Positions 24,578-36,612 of a stretch of DNA of 64,000 nucleotides are shown piece by piece; the stretch's first letter is position 1, and each line of letters starts with the position of its first letter. The notes beneath the pieces are model-generated. The model was not told the origin of the DNA and did no database searches. It was given only the letters and a program-made list of their open reading frames with translations. A program made the translations under genes and the position numbers. Origin of the DNA: Candidula unifasciata (taxonomy: Eukaryota > Mollusca > Gastropoda > Stylommatophora > Geomitridae); contig CAJHNH020007046.1 of NCBI GenBank assembly GCA_905116865.2, positions 107,001-171,000 on the forward strand, in the 5' to 3' direction.

Positions 24578-24859
24578 CTGGAGATACACAAATTTAACAA
24601 TTTAGTAAATCAAGCAAAACTTGAAAAATGAATGTGTGAAAAAACTAAATGCCTGGACTAATAACAGAAAATGTACACCATCAGCATACACTTTAACAGA
24701 TTTCATTAATGAATTTTTTTTAAATGCCCGAGCCTGAAAATAAGCCTTCGTTTGATTCTGCAGGATGCTCGCAATATAAGCCCTACCACAGATATAGGCC
24801 CTAGTTAAGATTACCAGCCAGACGGGAGGATTTTGCTTGCCCGTTGAAACAAACAATGG

Positions 24860-25460
24860 ACATTTTGAGTTTAAAATTATTGTGTATATAAATAAATATA
24901 AATATTATTTTACCACCATCAATGCTTAAAATAACTGCGACTCCCCACTACGCTGTGAGGCAATTGTGGACAAGACAAGACAAGACAATGCTTAAAATAA
25001 ATGATAATATAAATGTAGATTTGTGTACATGTAGAAAATAACAGACCTGAAAATAAGCTCTGCAGCATCTTTTGAGACAAAAATGTATATAAGGCCCAGT
25101 CTTATTTTAGGAAAAATACTGCAGTAGTAATATCTAATGAGGGGCATCTGCAGCCCAGCTGATACCAAGAAATAACTAAACACAACCCAAACGATGACAA
25201 GCAAATGCAACGAGGGAAAGTTAAAGTCATGGGCAGTGTTGGGAAAGTGATGATCCACTATCCCATATGATCAGCAGAATCAGAGATTAGATCAGTATAC
25301 TTGTCCCACCTCCATCTGTGCAACCACTCCATCAAGGTATTTATCCCTTCACCTTGCCCTTGCTCTTTTTCCATCAATCTTGCCAGCTGTCACAAAAGTT
25401 TTTGAGTCTGTTCCTTCTCATAACATGTACACAAATTACCGACTGTCTACTTCTGTTTAT
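24860..25460. other. No recognised gene
   Basis: Intron 16. A small acaagacaagacaagacaat repeat is at 24975. Nothing else can be assigned. Confidence 0.4.
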
Positions 25461-25464
25461 TACT

Positions 25465-25755
25465 GTTTAAGAACTAAGGGATGAATAGAGGATGAAACAG
25501 AATTAGCGGATGAAACAGAACTAGGGGATGAAACAGAACTAAATGATGAAACAGGAGTAGGGGATGAAACAGAACTAAATGATGAAACAGAAATAAGGGA
25601 TAAAACAGAACTAAATGATGAAACAGAACTAGGGGATGAAACAGCACTAACTGATGAAACATAAATAAGGGATAAAACAGAACTAAAAGGATGAAACAGA
25701 ACTAGGGAATGAAACATCACTAGAGGATGAAAAAGTATTAGGTGATGAAATAGAA
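25465..25755. repeat. Minisatellite of about 18 bp, some 14 copies
   Basis: Variants of gatgaaacagaactaggg alternate with ataaggg and aaat forms. Confidence 0.92.
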
Positions 25756-25774
25756 CTCAAGGAAGGGGAGAGAG

Positions 25775-26390
<616 letters not shown>

Positions 26391-26487
26391 TTGGCCATCA
26401 GTTAAACATGATTTAAGGGGAAAAAAACTGTATGCCACCAACTCATGCTGCAAACATACAATGTCATCAAATGTGGAGAACACCCAC

Positions 26488-26727
26488 CAGTACAGCCAAG
26501 AATGTCAGAAACAGTGACAGTCGTGAATAAACTATATCCAGGAATCCTTGCATCTTGGTCATAGCTGGCTTGATGTCCTGCAGCATGGGACGGGGTCCAG
26601 TCTCCTCGGCTGGAACATCAATGTCTACTAAGAGATCCATCCTGTCTTGGGATTTCTGTCTCGTCAGGTCTTCGACAACAGACACCAGACAGACAAATGC
26701 GGCCTCCATGTTGAGTCTTGTCACTTC
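26488..26727 (-). CDS. INPP4: INPP4 exon 16: helical middle domain
   Basis: Acceptor tttctattag|GAA and donor GTACTG|gtgggt bound 80 codons in phase 0. EVTRLNMEAAFVCLVSVVED matches human [20 protein letters not shown]. The end (DIKPAMTKMQGFLDIVYSRL then LTFLAVL) aligns over 29 residues, without a gap, with human [30 protein letters not shown]. Confidence 0.88.
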
Positions 26728-26779
26728 CTAATAGAAATAATTATCCATCTATATATATAAAGTGATTTTGTATTTTCTC

Positions 26780-26845
26780 TCATATATGTATGTATATACA
26801 CACACACAATCACCCACGCACGCACGCACGCACGCACGCATACAT
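26780..26845. repeat. CACG/CA microsatellite
   Basis: acacacacaatcacccacgcacgcacgcac. Confidence 0.9.
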
Positions 26846-26859
26846 ATATTTTTTTTCTG

Positions 26860-27135
26860 GGCATTCACGACTGTGAACTCTAGTAGAAAGTAATGATTTT
26901 TCATCCATTTTTGTTCTCTGATCTTGGTTTTGCATACACACCTGTTTTACAGAACTAGCTTATTTGTATGCAGACTATTGGTTCTTCTCTTTCAAGCAGA
27001 TGTACTTTGACTTTGAAGGACACTCCCATAATTATTCCCCTTTTAAAACATGCTAGTTTTGGAGGCAGTGGGTCTATCATTTTTCCCCCCATAATTGAGC
27101 CCTGAAACCCACATAGGGAAAATAAATATTAGGTG
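26860..27135 (+). repeat. Dispersed repeat family R1, copy 2
   Basis: cttatttgtatgcagactat and gaggcagtgggtctatcatt match the R1 copies at 42035 and 48480. Confidence 0.7.
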
Positions 27136-27553
27136 CCAGAACCTGAAGGCTGAAGCCCTTTGAGCCCCCCCCCCCCCTCCCCGCCAATGTTTTCTTTGTG
27201 CAGGCGCACCTGATACATATAGACACCATTCCCCAAATGAGTACAGGCACACGTATATTCTTTTACCATTGTCTATGTTTATGAGCTAGAACCAAAGAAT
27301 ATTTAAATCATGTAGAAGGTCAGTATTTTCCCTCTTTCTGATCCATGACACTCTAAGAATATTCCTAAAATACTCAAGTCCAAAAGCTGTAATTTTTCCC
27401 CCTTGTGATTGTTAAAATTGTCCCCAGTCAAATAAATAAGTTCCTTTCCTCTGAAACAACCCAGAATATCAACAACAATTACCCAAGGTTCCATGGGGGA
27501 AGACTGGGTGAAGCCACTGATACTTGCTGACTTCCTGTCTAGTTCTTCCGTAC

Positions 27554-27694
27554 TGGATTCCTCATGCTCTGAATGTTTTTCAGCGACGAGGAGTCACAAC
27601 CTTCGCCAGTGTTGGCATTTCTCTTGGCTGACAGATATGACTCTGCAGCGGACTCGACCAGTGGTTCAGCACACATACTGTTTAACCTGGCCAC
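27554..27694 (-). CDS. INPP4: INPP4 exon 15
   Basis: Acceptor agtcttctgcag|GTG and donor AATCCA|gtacgg bound 47 codons, phase 0 at both ends. VARLNSMCAEPLVESAAES aligns with human TRQLVTVCDCKLLANSIHG. The rest is a Ser/Asn-rich segment likely to be a flexible loop. The frame closes at a stop ten bases past the donor, so the GT at 27553 is the only phase-0 choice; it is moderate in strength. Confidence 0.75.
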
Positions 27695-27751
27695 CTGCAG
27701 AAGACAAATGTGTTTACAAAGCAAATAAGTCAAGACCAACAAGAACAAGCA

Positions 27752-27855
27752 ACCCTATTGACCGATGTTTGAACAATGAATCAACATCATGCACAAGGGT
27801 AGTAACCCATAAGTGCTTCGTTCTACTTCTAACTCAAACCTGAGTCCGAAGAATC
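27752..27855. repeat. Short dispersed repeat R2, copy 2
   Basis: Same wording as 18780-18880, including agggtagtaacccataagtg. It abuts the exon 15 acceptor side. Confidence 0.7.
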
Positions 27856-27930
27856 TCGGCCTCAGTACCCTGATGCAGTATAAGTTAGTTGCATAGCCCT
27901 TACAGGGGGTTTCAGGACCTAATTAGTCAC

Positions 27931-28106
27931 CGTTTCATTAAAATATCAGTGCAGTTCATAGGTTGGCCATCTTCAATGATGGCAGAGTCAACCAATTTAT
28001 CAGGTCTTTCACTGTCATTAACACCTGCATACACAGGACAAAGATTAAGGTAACACTGAGCAACTGACCTCCACAATGACTCAATTCCTTGCCTGTGTAG
28101 GGAAAC
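27931..28106 (-). CDS. Candidate alternative exon 15a
   Basis: A phase-0 acceptor (tttgagacag|GTT) leads into VSLHRQGIESLWRSVAQCYL, then an acidic stretch ending at donor AAACG|gtgact. The first 20 residues resemble exon 15 (shared V, E-x-L, S, A and YL positions) and both start in phase 0, suggesting a duplicated exon. The best visible donor gives phase 2, which does not fit exon 16; a phase-0 GT exists only at a weak site. It could be a decaying duplicate. Confidence 0.3.
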
Positions 28107-28186
28107 CTGTCTCAAACTGTCAGATCCTGCTAATGGACGAATGCATAAAACTGCCATTATCAACGAGAAACGAGAGAACAACTTAC

Positions 28187-28464
28187 CTTTTCCTTCATGC
28201 TGGCTATTATAGAAACAACAGATTCGGTGTTTTCCAACTCCGCAGCCAGCAACATTTTCTCACACTGTGACCGCAGCTGTGTCCGCAACTCTGTGACTTC
28301 ATTGAGAATCCTGCATGCCTGCTGCATCTTGGCACGAGGTTGGGATGATTCCTCCGGGGCATAACTGGATCTGACAGTGTGCATTAAACGTTTCAAGCCA
28401 CCATTCTTCATGTCCCTGCAGTGGGTAGTGAAGGCGCCTACTGTGGTGATGTCGTAGACCTTAC
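28187..28464 (-). CDS. INPP4: INPP4 exon 14: largest central exon
   Basis: Acceptor tgttgttttccag|GT and donor GAAAAG|gtaagt bound 278 bases. KVYDITTVGAFTTHC and GGLKRLMH match human NYDIVTIGAPAAHC and GGLRKKLHK. A long predicted amphipathic helix follows (ILNEVTELRTQLRSQ), comparable to the human INTLKTQVSYYAERLS helix. Ends in phase 0. Confidence 0.95.
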
Positions 28465-28544
28465 CTGGAAAACAACAGATTTTACTAAGGGTGAGAATTT
28501 ATTTACAAGAGGGTTCATACCTTGTTTACACATGGTATACAGCT

Positions 28545-28785
28545 AAGGTCAGCTCTGTGGCTAAGTCGATGCGAATGCTTCGTAATGCAGGGGTACCGGG
28601 TTCGATCCCAGCTGCGGGCCATGCGCCTTGCGTTGGTTTCGACAGTGGTATCAGGGGGCCGACCGTCCAAAAAGCAATGGCAAACTACTGGACATAAGTT
28701 CGCCTAGAGAAACCACACAACAGCCAGGGGCTGTTAGGGTTGGTTCTGCAACATCCTGTAAAGGATATGCAACTAACCGATACAG
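28545..28785 (+). repeat. SINE family A, full copy
   Basis: A tRNA-like head with box A (tggctaagtcgatgc) and perfect box B (ggttcgatccc) is followed by tgcgccttgcgttggtttcg, ggcaaactactggac and acaacagccaggggctgtta. Other copies are at 40430, 63409 and, reversed, 15815. RNA polymerase III transcription from the internal boxes is expected for the family. Confidence 0.9.
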
Positions 28786-28799
28786 CTAAGATTACCTAA

Positions 28800-29575
28800 A
28801 TGCAAACTGCTTACAGAAATTTCAAGAAGTATAAAAAGTGAAGAAATTCAAGTGTTTGCGAAGCATATCATCATCAACTGGTAAGTCAGAAGATGAGATT
28901 GATAACAGATGTAATAAAGCAAGCCAGCTTAGTCAAGTGGACAAATAGCATCAATACTGAGAAACATACAAACGTGTATCAGTTAGTAGAAGAAAGAAAA
29001 AGGAAAAAGCTTTCCGTGAAACAATTGTTTTACTAAACTCTGTGCTACCGATGCCAGAAAACAGAAAAGAAAAAACCCAGACAATTACAACTACTGTGAT
29101 CAGATTCTTGAGAAGAGAACATGACAAAGTAAGGGTGAGGAGGGTCACAAATCAGAAAATCTGAAAAGAAAGAAAATAGGAGGGAAGTAAATTAGATGTT
29201 ATTTGAAAATAACAAGACAAATGGTTCAGCCATTTAACTGAACTGTCAACAGACAGTATACCATAATGGGCAACGACGTGTAAACCAAGTGGTTATCAAA
29301 ACACAGTGCAGACAACATAAATGATGGAAGAACAAGAACCTGAGAACCAAGGTATTCAAAGCTCACAAACAGGCACTCTCTGTTTATATTTGACCTAAAC
29401 ACCCCAGCAGGCAAAAGAACAAAACAGGATGGAACAAATGTTGCCCAGCCTATGAATCTGACTGAAACTGTGGGTTTATGATTTGTTCAAACCATGCACA
29501 CAATTACGAAATTGCGTACAACTGTCTAAGGTCTTGATGCTCATTCATTATCTTTATAGTAACAATACAAACCTG
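28800..29575. other. No recognised gene
   Basis: Intron 13 sequence without assignable exon or element. Confidence 0.4.
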
Positions 29576-29584
29576 TGTGTGAAT

Positions 29585-29860
29585 AAATATTTTTTTTTGG
29601 TGTGTCTGTGTGTATGTTTGTGTACATGCATGCAAAATGCATGCTTGTGTGTGTGTGTGTGTGCGCGCGCGCATGTGTGCATGTGGACATTCATGCTTTT
29701 GCCCGTGCATGCTTGTGTGCGCACGCATGTGTTGTGTGTGCGCATACACATGCATGCTTGTGTGTGTGCAAGCTTGTGTGTGTGCAAGCTTGTGTGCGTG
29801 CGTGAGATAGACACAGAGAGAGAGAGAGAGACAGAGACAGGGACAGACAGACTGAAAGGT
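29585..29860. repeat. GT/GCGC/GA microsatellite block
   Basis: Alternating tgtgtg, gcgcgcgc and gagaga tracts. Overlapping open frames on both strands are low-complexity artefacts. Confidence 0.92.
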
Positions 29861-30484
29861 AACAAAAACTACTGTTAGGTTCAGGCTGACTTGACAAATA
29901 TCTGTCATCAATTTAGTGTGCAGGAACAAGCCAGAGCTTGATAATACCAAAAACACACTTATCCATCATACCAGATTACGCTAACCACTAAAAACTAAAA
30001 AATGGTAAAGCATATTTACTTGTATAAACTGTGTGTGTGTAATTAATGTGTATGCTTCCTTACAAATACCTTATATTCTGCCATATTATGAAACAAAGAA
30101 AATGTTGCTATATTGGACACATTCTGAGAAGAAACAAGCCAGTCACCAAGAAACAGGCCAGGCACTAAAATGGGAAGTAGAGGGATTGAGGAAGCAAAGA
30201 CATTTAAGAAAAGAAAAAAAGCTACCCAAAACAAACACGGACGAGAGACACCAAAGGCGCTGGAGTCGACTCCATTCATGACACCGAAAGGATTGCACAG
30301 GACAGAACTGAATGGGGGAATAGACTGCTAGCCTTATGTGACACAGAATGACACAACAGGACAATGATGATATTCTGCCAAGTATCATATGCAGTTTGTC
30401 TTATTCTTGTGAACAAGTGTGATCTTGTAGTCAAATGTGTGGTTAAATTAAAATGATGCAGTCCCAATTGCAGGTTTTCATAAT

Positions 30485-30625
30485 GTGACCACCGGGAAGG
30501 CTAACCCGGTCAACAAATGCCCGTAGAAGTCAGATGTGTTGGCCGAAAGGTGCAAATATCGCAACCATGCTGTAAACGGACACAACGCAATTACATCTTC
30601 GGATGAACGCAGAAGAAGAAGAAGA
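30485..30625 (+). repeat. Dispersed repeat R4, copy 1
   Basis: ggtcaacaaatgcccgtaga and tgtattggccgaaaggt-like wording, ending in a gaagaagaag tail. The second copy is at 46757-46890. Confidence 0.8.
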
Positions 30626-30681
30626 TAATGTGACCAGAATCACTTTTCAGTCTACTGTGCCTGTTGCCTAGAGGTACCCAC

Positions 30682-30789
30682 CTGATGGAGCATGGTCGGA
30701 GGAGACCACCATTCTCTCCACGTGGAGGTTGGCCGGGACAAACTCCAGCTCCTGCTTGCCCCTGTCTGCACTTCGCTTGAATGTGACAC
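30682..30789 (-). CDS. INPP4: INPP4 exon 13: conserved FVPANLH segment
   Basis: Acceptor gaccttcttatag|GT and donor CCATCAG|gtgggt bound 108 bases. VTFKRSADRGKQELEFVPAN then LHVERMVV matches human [24 protein letters not shown] almost residue for residue. Starts with two bases, ends in phase 1. Confidence 0.95.
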
Positions 30790-31017
30790 CTATAAGAAGG
30801 TCACCTCGTTATTGGGCATAATGGCACACACAGTTTCACAACATGGATAATTAATTTAGAGGTATTCAATGGTACTCATAGAAGCAAAGTAAAAGAGATG
30901 AGAAAAGAAAACAAACTAATATTATTTTTTAAAGAAGACAAATTAGACATGGCAGACCATCTTATACGAAACCACACCAAACATCCTTCTTTCACCCAGC
31001 AATCTTATTTCATAATA

Positions 31018-31320
31018 GAGCCTCCTTAGCGCAGTCCATAGAAGACTCGCTTTCAAATCCAGTTGTGACTCGCTGCAGCCCAAGGCCTGTGTTCGAAACC
31101 GGGCGGTTCCTGGGGCTCACATAGCCTCTAGGAAATGGATACCAGAGTTACCTCTCTGGGGTAAAAGAGAGGAGCCTCGCTGTAGCTACGGAGTTGCGTG
31201 CGGATGGGGACCCAGGCGGACAGTTTCTTATCAGCTGTCCGTACTGGTGGCAGAGCACTTATGGTTTATAACCATGTGCAATGACGCTGGTTCACAACTC
31301 CCAACTTTACCTTTACCTTA
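31018..31320 (+). repeat. SINE family E, single copy
   Basis: A tRNA-like start (gcctccttagcgcagtc, box B tgttcgaaaccggg) followed by a long body and an atttaccttt-type tail. Only one copy is visible. Confidence 0.6.
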
Positions 31321-32090
31321 TTTCATCTATAAAACATGGTATGGAAATGTTTATGAGAGAGGCCAAAGCTGTTGGACTGGATCCCACATATGATACTGAA
31401 CTACCTGCACAGCCTAGAGCAGAAAGCAGGAATAGACTGCGAGCCCTATGTGACATACAATGGCAAAACAGGATAATGAATGAATCTTATCTAAACATAG
31501 CAATATACATAACATGAATATTAAGCAACAATAACAAATCTGGTTCCTGGCTAGCCACACAAGAGAACCAGAAACATTCAAAATAAAGGGGAAAAAATGA
31601 TTTGACATTGTGGCTGACACAGCATGGTGGTATTTCTAACAATATTCTGAAAATCCTTTTTCAAGTAGATGCCTGATAATTTCTTGCTTGTCTACTAGCC
31701 GTCACCAAAGTCAACGCAGCCTACAATAGGTACTAGGAAAATGTCCAGGAAAGTAAATGCAGCTAACATGATGCTGACTACATCAACCATCAAGTACTGA
31801 CAGGTCTATACAAATCTCGGTTTAGCATCACAGATGCCTCAAGTGTGTAAGTGATCCTTTACTTTTTACTTACTTCTTAGATGTCCAGTTCTCACAGCCA
31901 TAATATTTCCAGTGTGACATAACATTCAAGCATTTCTGTTTCAAACTTAAGACAACGGCTTAGCCCTATCACCTTTATCTTCTACTTCTTCCTTATTATC
32001 TTTTTTCTGCATAAACTTCTAGAAACAAACCTGAATATATAATGAAGAAAACAGCTATCAATGTGCAGAGAGTAATGACTAGTTAAGCAG
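31321..32090. other. No recognised gene
   Basis: Intron 12 sequence. No exon or element could be assigned. Confidence 0.4.
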
Positions 32091-32092
32091 AA

Positions 32093-32347
32093 GTGAACAA
32101 AAACAGATCACCTGTATACTCAATTAAACACAACAGATCACCTGTATTCACAGTTAAATACAGGAGAACAATAAGAGATCACATGTATACACAGTTAAGT
32201 ACAGTTAAACACAAGAGATCACCTGTATTCACAGTTAAAAGTACAGGAGAACAAGAACTGATCACCTGTATACACAATTAAGTACAGGAGAACAAGAAGA
32301 GATCACCTGTATACACAATAAAGTATAGCAGAACAAGAAGAGATCAC
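32093..32347. repeat. Minisatellite of about 41 bp carrying the exon 12 splice donor
   Basis: On the minus strand gtatacag|gtgatctcttcttgtt is repeated about six times after the real exon 12 end. Copies drift to gaatacag and gtatacatg farther away. Confidence 0.92.
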
Positions 32348-32450
32348 CTGTATACTCCAGGAGATGGGCTGCATGCTGATTATAAGACACAACCATGCTC
32401 ATGCAATAATCAGAGGTCTCCTGGACGACATAGGCTTGGTCAAACGGCAG
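32348..32450 (-). CDS. INPP4: INPP4 exon 12: helical exon with copied donor downstream
   Basis: Acceptor tgttgtcttgcag|CTG and donor GTATACAG|gtgatc bound 103 bases encoding LPFDQAYVVQETSDY and MVVSYNQHAAHLLEYT. It aligns with human [35 protein letters not shown]. The last bases plus donor recur about six times in the array at 32093-32347. Confidence 0.9.
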
Positions 32451-32749
32451 CTGCAAGACAACAGCAAGCTCAGTCACCTGACAACAACATGCTGGCAAGA
32501 CGACACAGTAAAGTGTCGACTGTTCCTAGTATGTGAGTGAACAAGGCTGGAAGATTATGCCCTCATGCTGCAGGCCAACTGAACCCAGTAGGTTCTCACT
32601 AAACTTTCTGTTGCCCTGTAACCGTATATTCTTCTTCTTTTTCTACACTCATCCAAGAGGTAAATGTTTACAGCACGGCTGTGAAATATGTGCACCTTTT
32701 GGCCCACAAATCAAACTTCTTCAGGTATTTGCTGCCCAGGTTAACTATC

Positions 32750-32935
32750 CCAGAACTGTACATTCCATTATCGCTACCTTGGCCATGAGATATCGCTTCA
32801 GAGGTCCCGGGTGGTTGGCGTTCTTTGGATATTGTCTCCAGATCATGCTGGTGTGTTGGGAAATGAGGAGACACATAGAACATTTTGGCCATGAGATGTC
32901 AGCAAAGTGCAAAGTGCCTCTGCTGTGCTATCAGT
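32750..32935 (+). pseudogene. RNase H relic of a LINE
   Basis: One frame reads SPDHAGVLGNEETHR, the His-Asp end of an RNase H domain in which the last Asp has changed. Flanking frames are broken. Confidence 0.55.
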
Positions 32936-33004
32936 GATCTTTCCTTTCCACTGTGACTGCTCATTTTGATCACTTCTGTTTATCTGAGCTGAGCTGAGAA
33001 AAAA

Positions 33005-34085
33005 TGACATCACATCACTAGGACATTCCCATAAGCACTCCATCCCCCATCTTCAGCAGTCAGCACCAATTCTGTGGCTCCAGCAGTAGTCTGATGATTG
33101 TGTTTCTGTCTTACCTTTCCTTTCAGTGTTGAGTGTCTGTCAGATCCTTCGCTGAGTGTCTGTCAGATCCTCTGTTGAGTGTCTGTCAGATCCTCTGTTG
33201 GGTGTCTGTCAGATCCTTCGTTGAGTGTCTGTCAGATCCTTCGTTGAGTGTCTGTCAGATCCTTCATTGAGTGTCTGCCAGATCCTCTGTTGAGTGTCTG
33301 CCAGATCCTCTGTTGAGTGTCTGTCAGATCATCTGTTGAGTGTCTGTCAGATCCTTCGTTGAGTGTCTGCCAGATCCTCTGTTGGGTGTCTGTCAGATCC
33401 TATGTTGGGTGTCTGTCAGATCCTCTGTTGAGTGTCTGTCAGATCCTCTGTTGAGTGTCTGTCAGATCCTTCGTTGAGTGTCTGTCAGATCCTCTGTTGA
33501 GAGTCTGTCAGATCCTCTGTTGAGAGTCTGTCAGATCCTCTGTTGAGAGTCTGTCAGATCCTCTGTTGAGAGTCTGTCAGATCCTCTGTTGAGAGTCTGT
33601 CAGATCCTCTGTTTGAGTGTCTGTCAGATCCTCTGTTGAGTGTCTGTCAGATCCTCTGTTGAGTGTCTGTCAGATCCTCTGTTGAGTGTCTGTCAGATCC
33701 TCTGTTGAGTGTCTGTCAGATCCTCTGTTGAGTGTCTGCCAGATCCTCTGTTGAGTGTCTGTCAGATCCTCTGTTGACTGTCTGTCAGATTCTCTGTTGA
33801 CTGTCTGTCAGATCCTCTGTTGAGTGTCTGCCAGATCATATGTTGAGTGTCTGTCAGATCATCTGTTGAGTGTCTGTCAGATCCCCTGTTGAGTGTCTGC
33901 CAGATGCTCTTTTGAGTGTCTGTCAGATCCTCTGTTGAGTGTCTGTCAGATCCTCTGTTGAGTGTCTTCCAGATCCTCTGTTCACTCCTTGCTGCATCCT
34001 TCTCTTCTGACGACATTGATCTAACTGTGTCTGCACCGATAATCTGAGTAGCATTGTCGAAGATACTACATGTGCAACAAGCCAA
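33005..34085 (-). pseudogene. LINE relic (R3) split by its own minisatellite
   Basis: The right part (34085-33960) reads ARSEQRIWKTLNRGSDRHS. The left part (33140-33005) reads GKTETQSSDYCW and IGADC, wording shared with 24140-24345. Between them the QTLNRGSD codons have been amplified into the array at 33120-33985. Confidence 0.6.
33120..33985. repeat. 21-bp minisatellite inside a LINE relic, about 40 copies
   Basis: The unit gttgagtgtctgtcagatcctct occurs with variants (gagagtctg, ctgccag, cttcg). Confidence 0.95.
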
Positions 34086-34148
34086 GTATTCTTAGCAAAC
34101 TATTTTTTGCTTTGTTGTTGTTGTATGTACCATGATTTTAAAAAAGTT

Positions 34149-34418
34149 AATGACCCTTCTCTATGTCTTCAGGTGAATTGGGCATATACGACTAGACCTA
34201 TACTTTACTGACCAATTGGCCCTGGTTGGGTGATGCAGTGAACATCACACCGGTCACCTGTGATTCCCAGGACTATACCTGGTACCCATTTAAGGCTGAG
34301 TTGACCTGGGAGCCAAGGTCATTTTTTTTAAAAATCTGGTTCCGTCAGGACTAGAACCCATGACCTTTTGATCCACAGGTGAGTGTCTAGCCGCTACACC
34401 AGGGTGCCCCCCCCCCCT
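34149..34418 (-). repeat. SINE family C, full copy
   Basis: On the minus strand it starts with a tRNA-like head (ggtgtagcggctagacactc, box B gggttctagtcc), followed by a body that includes the reverse of tagacctatactttactgac. Partial copies lie at 14727, 20650, 37125 and 48318. A C/G run borders it. Confidence 0.82.
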
Positions 34419-34494
34419 CCCCATAGCTTTGCTGGGAGGGGGCGGGGTCGTCACAATCAACCAGCACTCCTGAAGGTGGAGCTGTGGGTTATAA

Positions 34495-34735
34495 ATGTGA
34501 CTAGGTTATGTGCGCCATATAAAATGGCTTAGCACTGCATGGCACCAAAAGTCCTGAAAAGGATTCCTGTAGTGTTGATGCATGCGATCAAAGAAGACCC
34601 AAATACTGTTGCAGCCCGTGTGACCAAGTAATCTAACAGCAAGCCAATTCATCATTTTTACATATTTTGCTAAATAAAGTGAGGGATCGGTGGCCAAGGC
34701 GTGATGAAACTGCACTCATGCAACAGGCACTCAGG
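34495..34735 (-). repeat. Transposon 3' end, family R5
   Basis: The complement reads ccttttcaggacttttggtg and ttatatggcgcacataacct, identical in pattern to positions 63915-64000. The minus frame MQFHHALATDPSLYLAKY is short and unassigned. Confidence 0.7.
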
Positions 34736-34839
34736 CTGTAATCCCTGGTGAGGCAATGACAATTTATGGGAGGTAACAAACATTCAGACCAAGAATTCTC
34801 AAGAGTTATATAAATTCTATCATGAAAAATGGAAGTGAA

Positions 34840-35200
34840 TTACGGACAGTTGGATGATCTGTGAAAAATTATGTGGAAGTTACGGAGATGTGGCTTTTCA
34901 AACAAATGATGAGCTACCCTGGACAGATAAAGAGTAATTAAAATGTTATGAAAGAAACTGACTCATAAAGCGAACTGCCCACATAAGAAGAAGACAATCT
35001 ACATTCTTTGGTCATGTCATGGGAAAGAGAAAATTTAAGTACACTGTGATTGGTGGGAAAGTTGGAAGGAAAAAGAGGCAAAGGAAGACTAAGGGAAAAG
35101 ATACTGGATGGTCTGATATGATGGCACAGAAGACTATCAGTGTCAGAAATGACTGAAGGTACATGAGAAAGAAGGTTGTGGATATAAATTAAAACCAATG
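34840..35200 (+). pseudogene. LINE C-terminal relic
   Basis: One frame reads RRRQSTFFGHVMGKRKF then IGGKVGRKKRQRKTKGK. Related tails often read FFGHVMRRxKLEHxxxxGKIxGKRxRGRQR. The frame is interrupted. Confidence 0.65.
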
Positions 35201-35639
35201 CTATACAGCATGGACTATTAAAAAACAAACAAATCCTAAACCTAAACATGGTGTGGACAAGCCATATTTATCTCATTAACTTCTTTAAGTCAGAAAACAG
35301 GATCAGAATACAGTCAAATTTATAAATGAGACATAGTTTCCTGAAAGTCAACAATGCAGAAGAAGAGGTTAATGAATTGAGCGGATATATTTAAAACTGT
35401 TAGCACTAGTGTATCCCAGAAGAAAAGGTTAATAAACTGGGCAGATGTATTTAGAACTGTTAGCAATGGTGTATCACGGCAGGCAAAAACTGTCAAATAC
35501 AAAGAGGAACATGGTGCTATACTGCATTCAGCACATGCAGGACACTGAACATGGCAGCAAGGCATGACAAGCGTGAGAGCAGCCACACACACACATGCTT
35601 CAACCTGCACTGCTGGCCAGTCCCTCCAAGGCATTATTG

Positions 35640-36280
35640 TAGCAGACAGCCGTGTCCGCCCCCAATTTTATCCACAACAGTTGTTCTTCCTCCCACTCAG
35701 AAAACAGCTGTTGTGATGACATAAGATTTATCTCTAGAAACAATGTCAACTTAAACAAGATATGTGCTCACAGAGAGCAAGAAACAGAAATGGGATATCA
35801 GACACTGACAGCAGATAGGGATCAATTGAAAACAAGACTCCTATATATTCTTCTCCACCTGTTTTTCCTCCTGTGTCTTCTTCTCTGGTTAATTTTCTTC
35901 CTCTGCTTCTTTATGCCCTGCCTCTTCTTTTCCCTTCTTCTTCTTTTTTTTTCTTCTCCTTCTTATACTTCTTCTTCTTCTTCAGGAGGATGACATCAAT
36001 AGGACGGCAAACAACAGTCTTGGAAGAAACAGTGTGTGTTGGGAGACACACTGCATGCAACCATCATTGAGAAAACTGTAGCTGAAAGCTGTTGCCCAAG
36101 AGAATTCTTAGGTAGACAAAATCTACAAACTTGCAGAAAGTGTTTGGTACCTGAGATGGAACACGTCCTAAGACAAATGTATGTGGCAGTCATTCACCCA
36201 GACTTCCTAGTTACAGTGATGTAATGTACATCCTTTGAAAGAGGATTGATGCAGAAACAATATAAAGCAATGTATTTGTA
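35640..36280. other. No recognised gene
   Basis: Includes a CTT-rich tract at 35830-35985. Short frames on both strands are not assignable. Confidence 0.4.
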
Positions 36281-36284
36281 CAGT

Positions 36285-36612
36285 TAAAGTGAGGTGTGAT
36301 AAACAGCTCTTGAAAGAAGAACGAAGTAACAACAGGCAAATTCAAAGTGAGGTGTGATAAACAGCTCTTGAAAGAAGACTGAAGTAAGAACAGGCAAATT
36401 CAAAGTGAGGTGTGACATACTGCCTCTGAAAGAAGACTGGAGTAACGACAGGCAATTCAAAGTAAGGTGTGACACACAGCATTTGAAAGAAGACTGGAGT
36501 AACGACAGGCAAATTTAAAGTGAGGTGTGACACACAGCCTCTGAAAGAAGACTGGAGTAACGACAGGCAAATTTAAAGTGAGGTGTGACACACAGCCTTT
36601 GAAAGAAGAACA
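36285..36612. repeat. 58-bp minisatellite, about 6 copies
   Basis: The unit aaagtgaggtgtgacacaca plus gcctctgaaagaagactgga and gtaacgacaggcaaattt. It sits about 170 bases below the exon 11 donor. Confidence 0.95.

Noticed and set aside
28545..28620. Functional tRNA gene
   Set aside because: Boxes A and B are good, but the sequence does not fold as a full cloverleaf by eye and recurs with the same non-tRNA body at three other places, so it is a SINE head.
29585..29860. Cys- and His-rich open frames on both strands
   Set aside because: Translation of GT/GC microsatellites.
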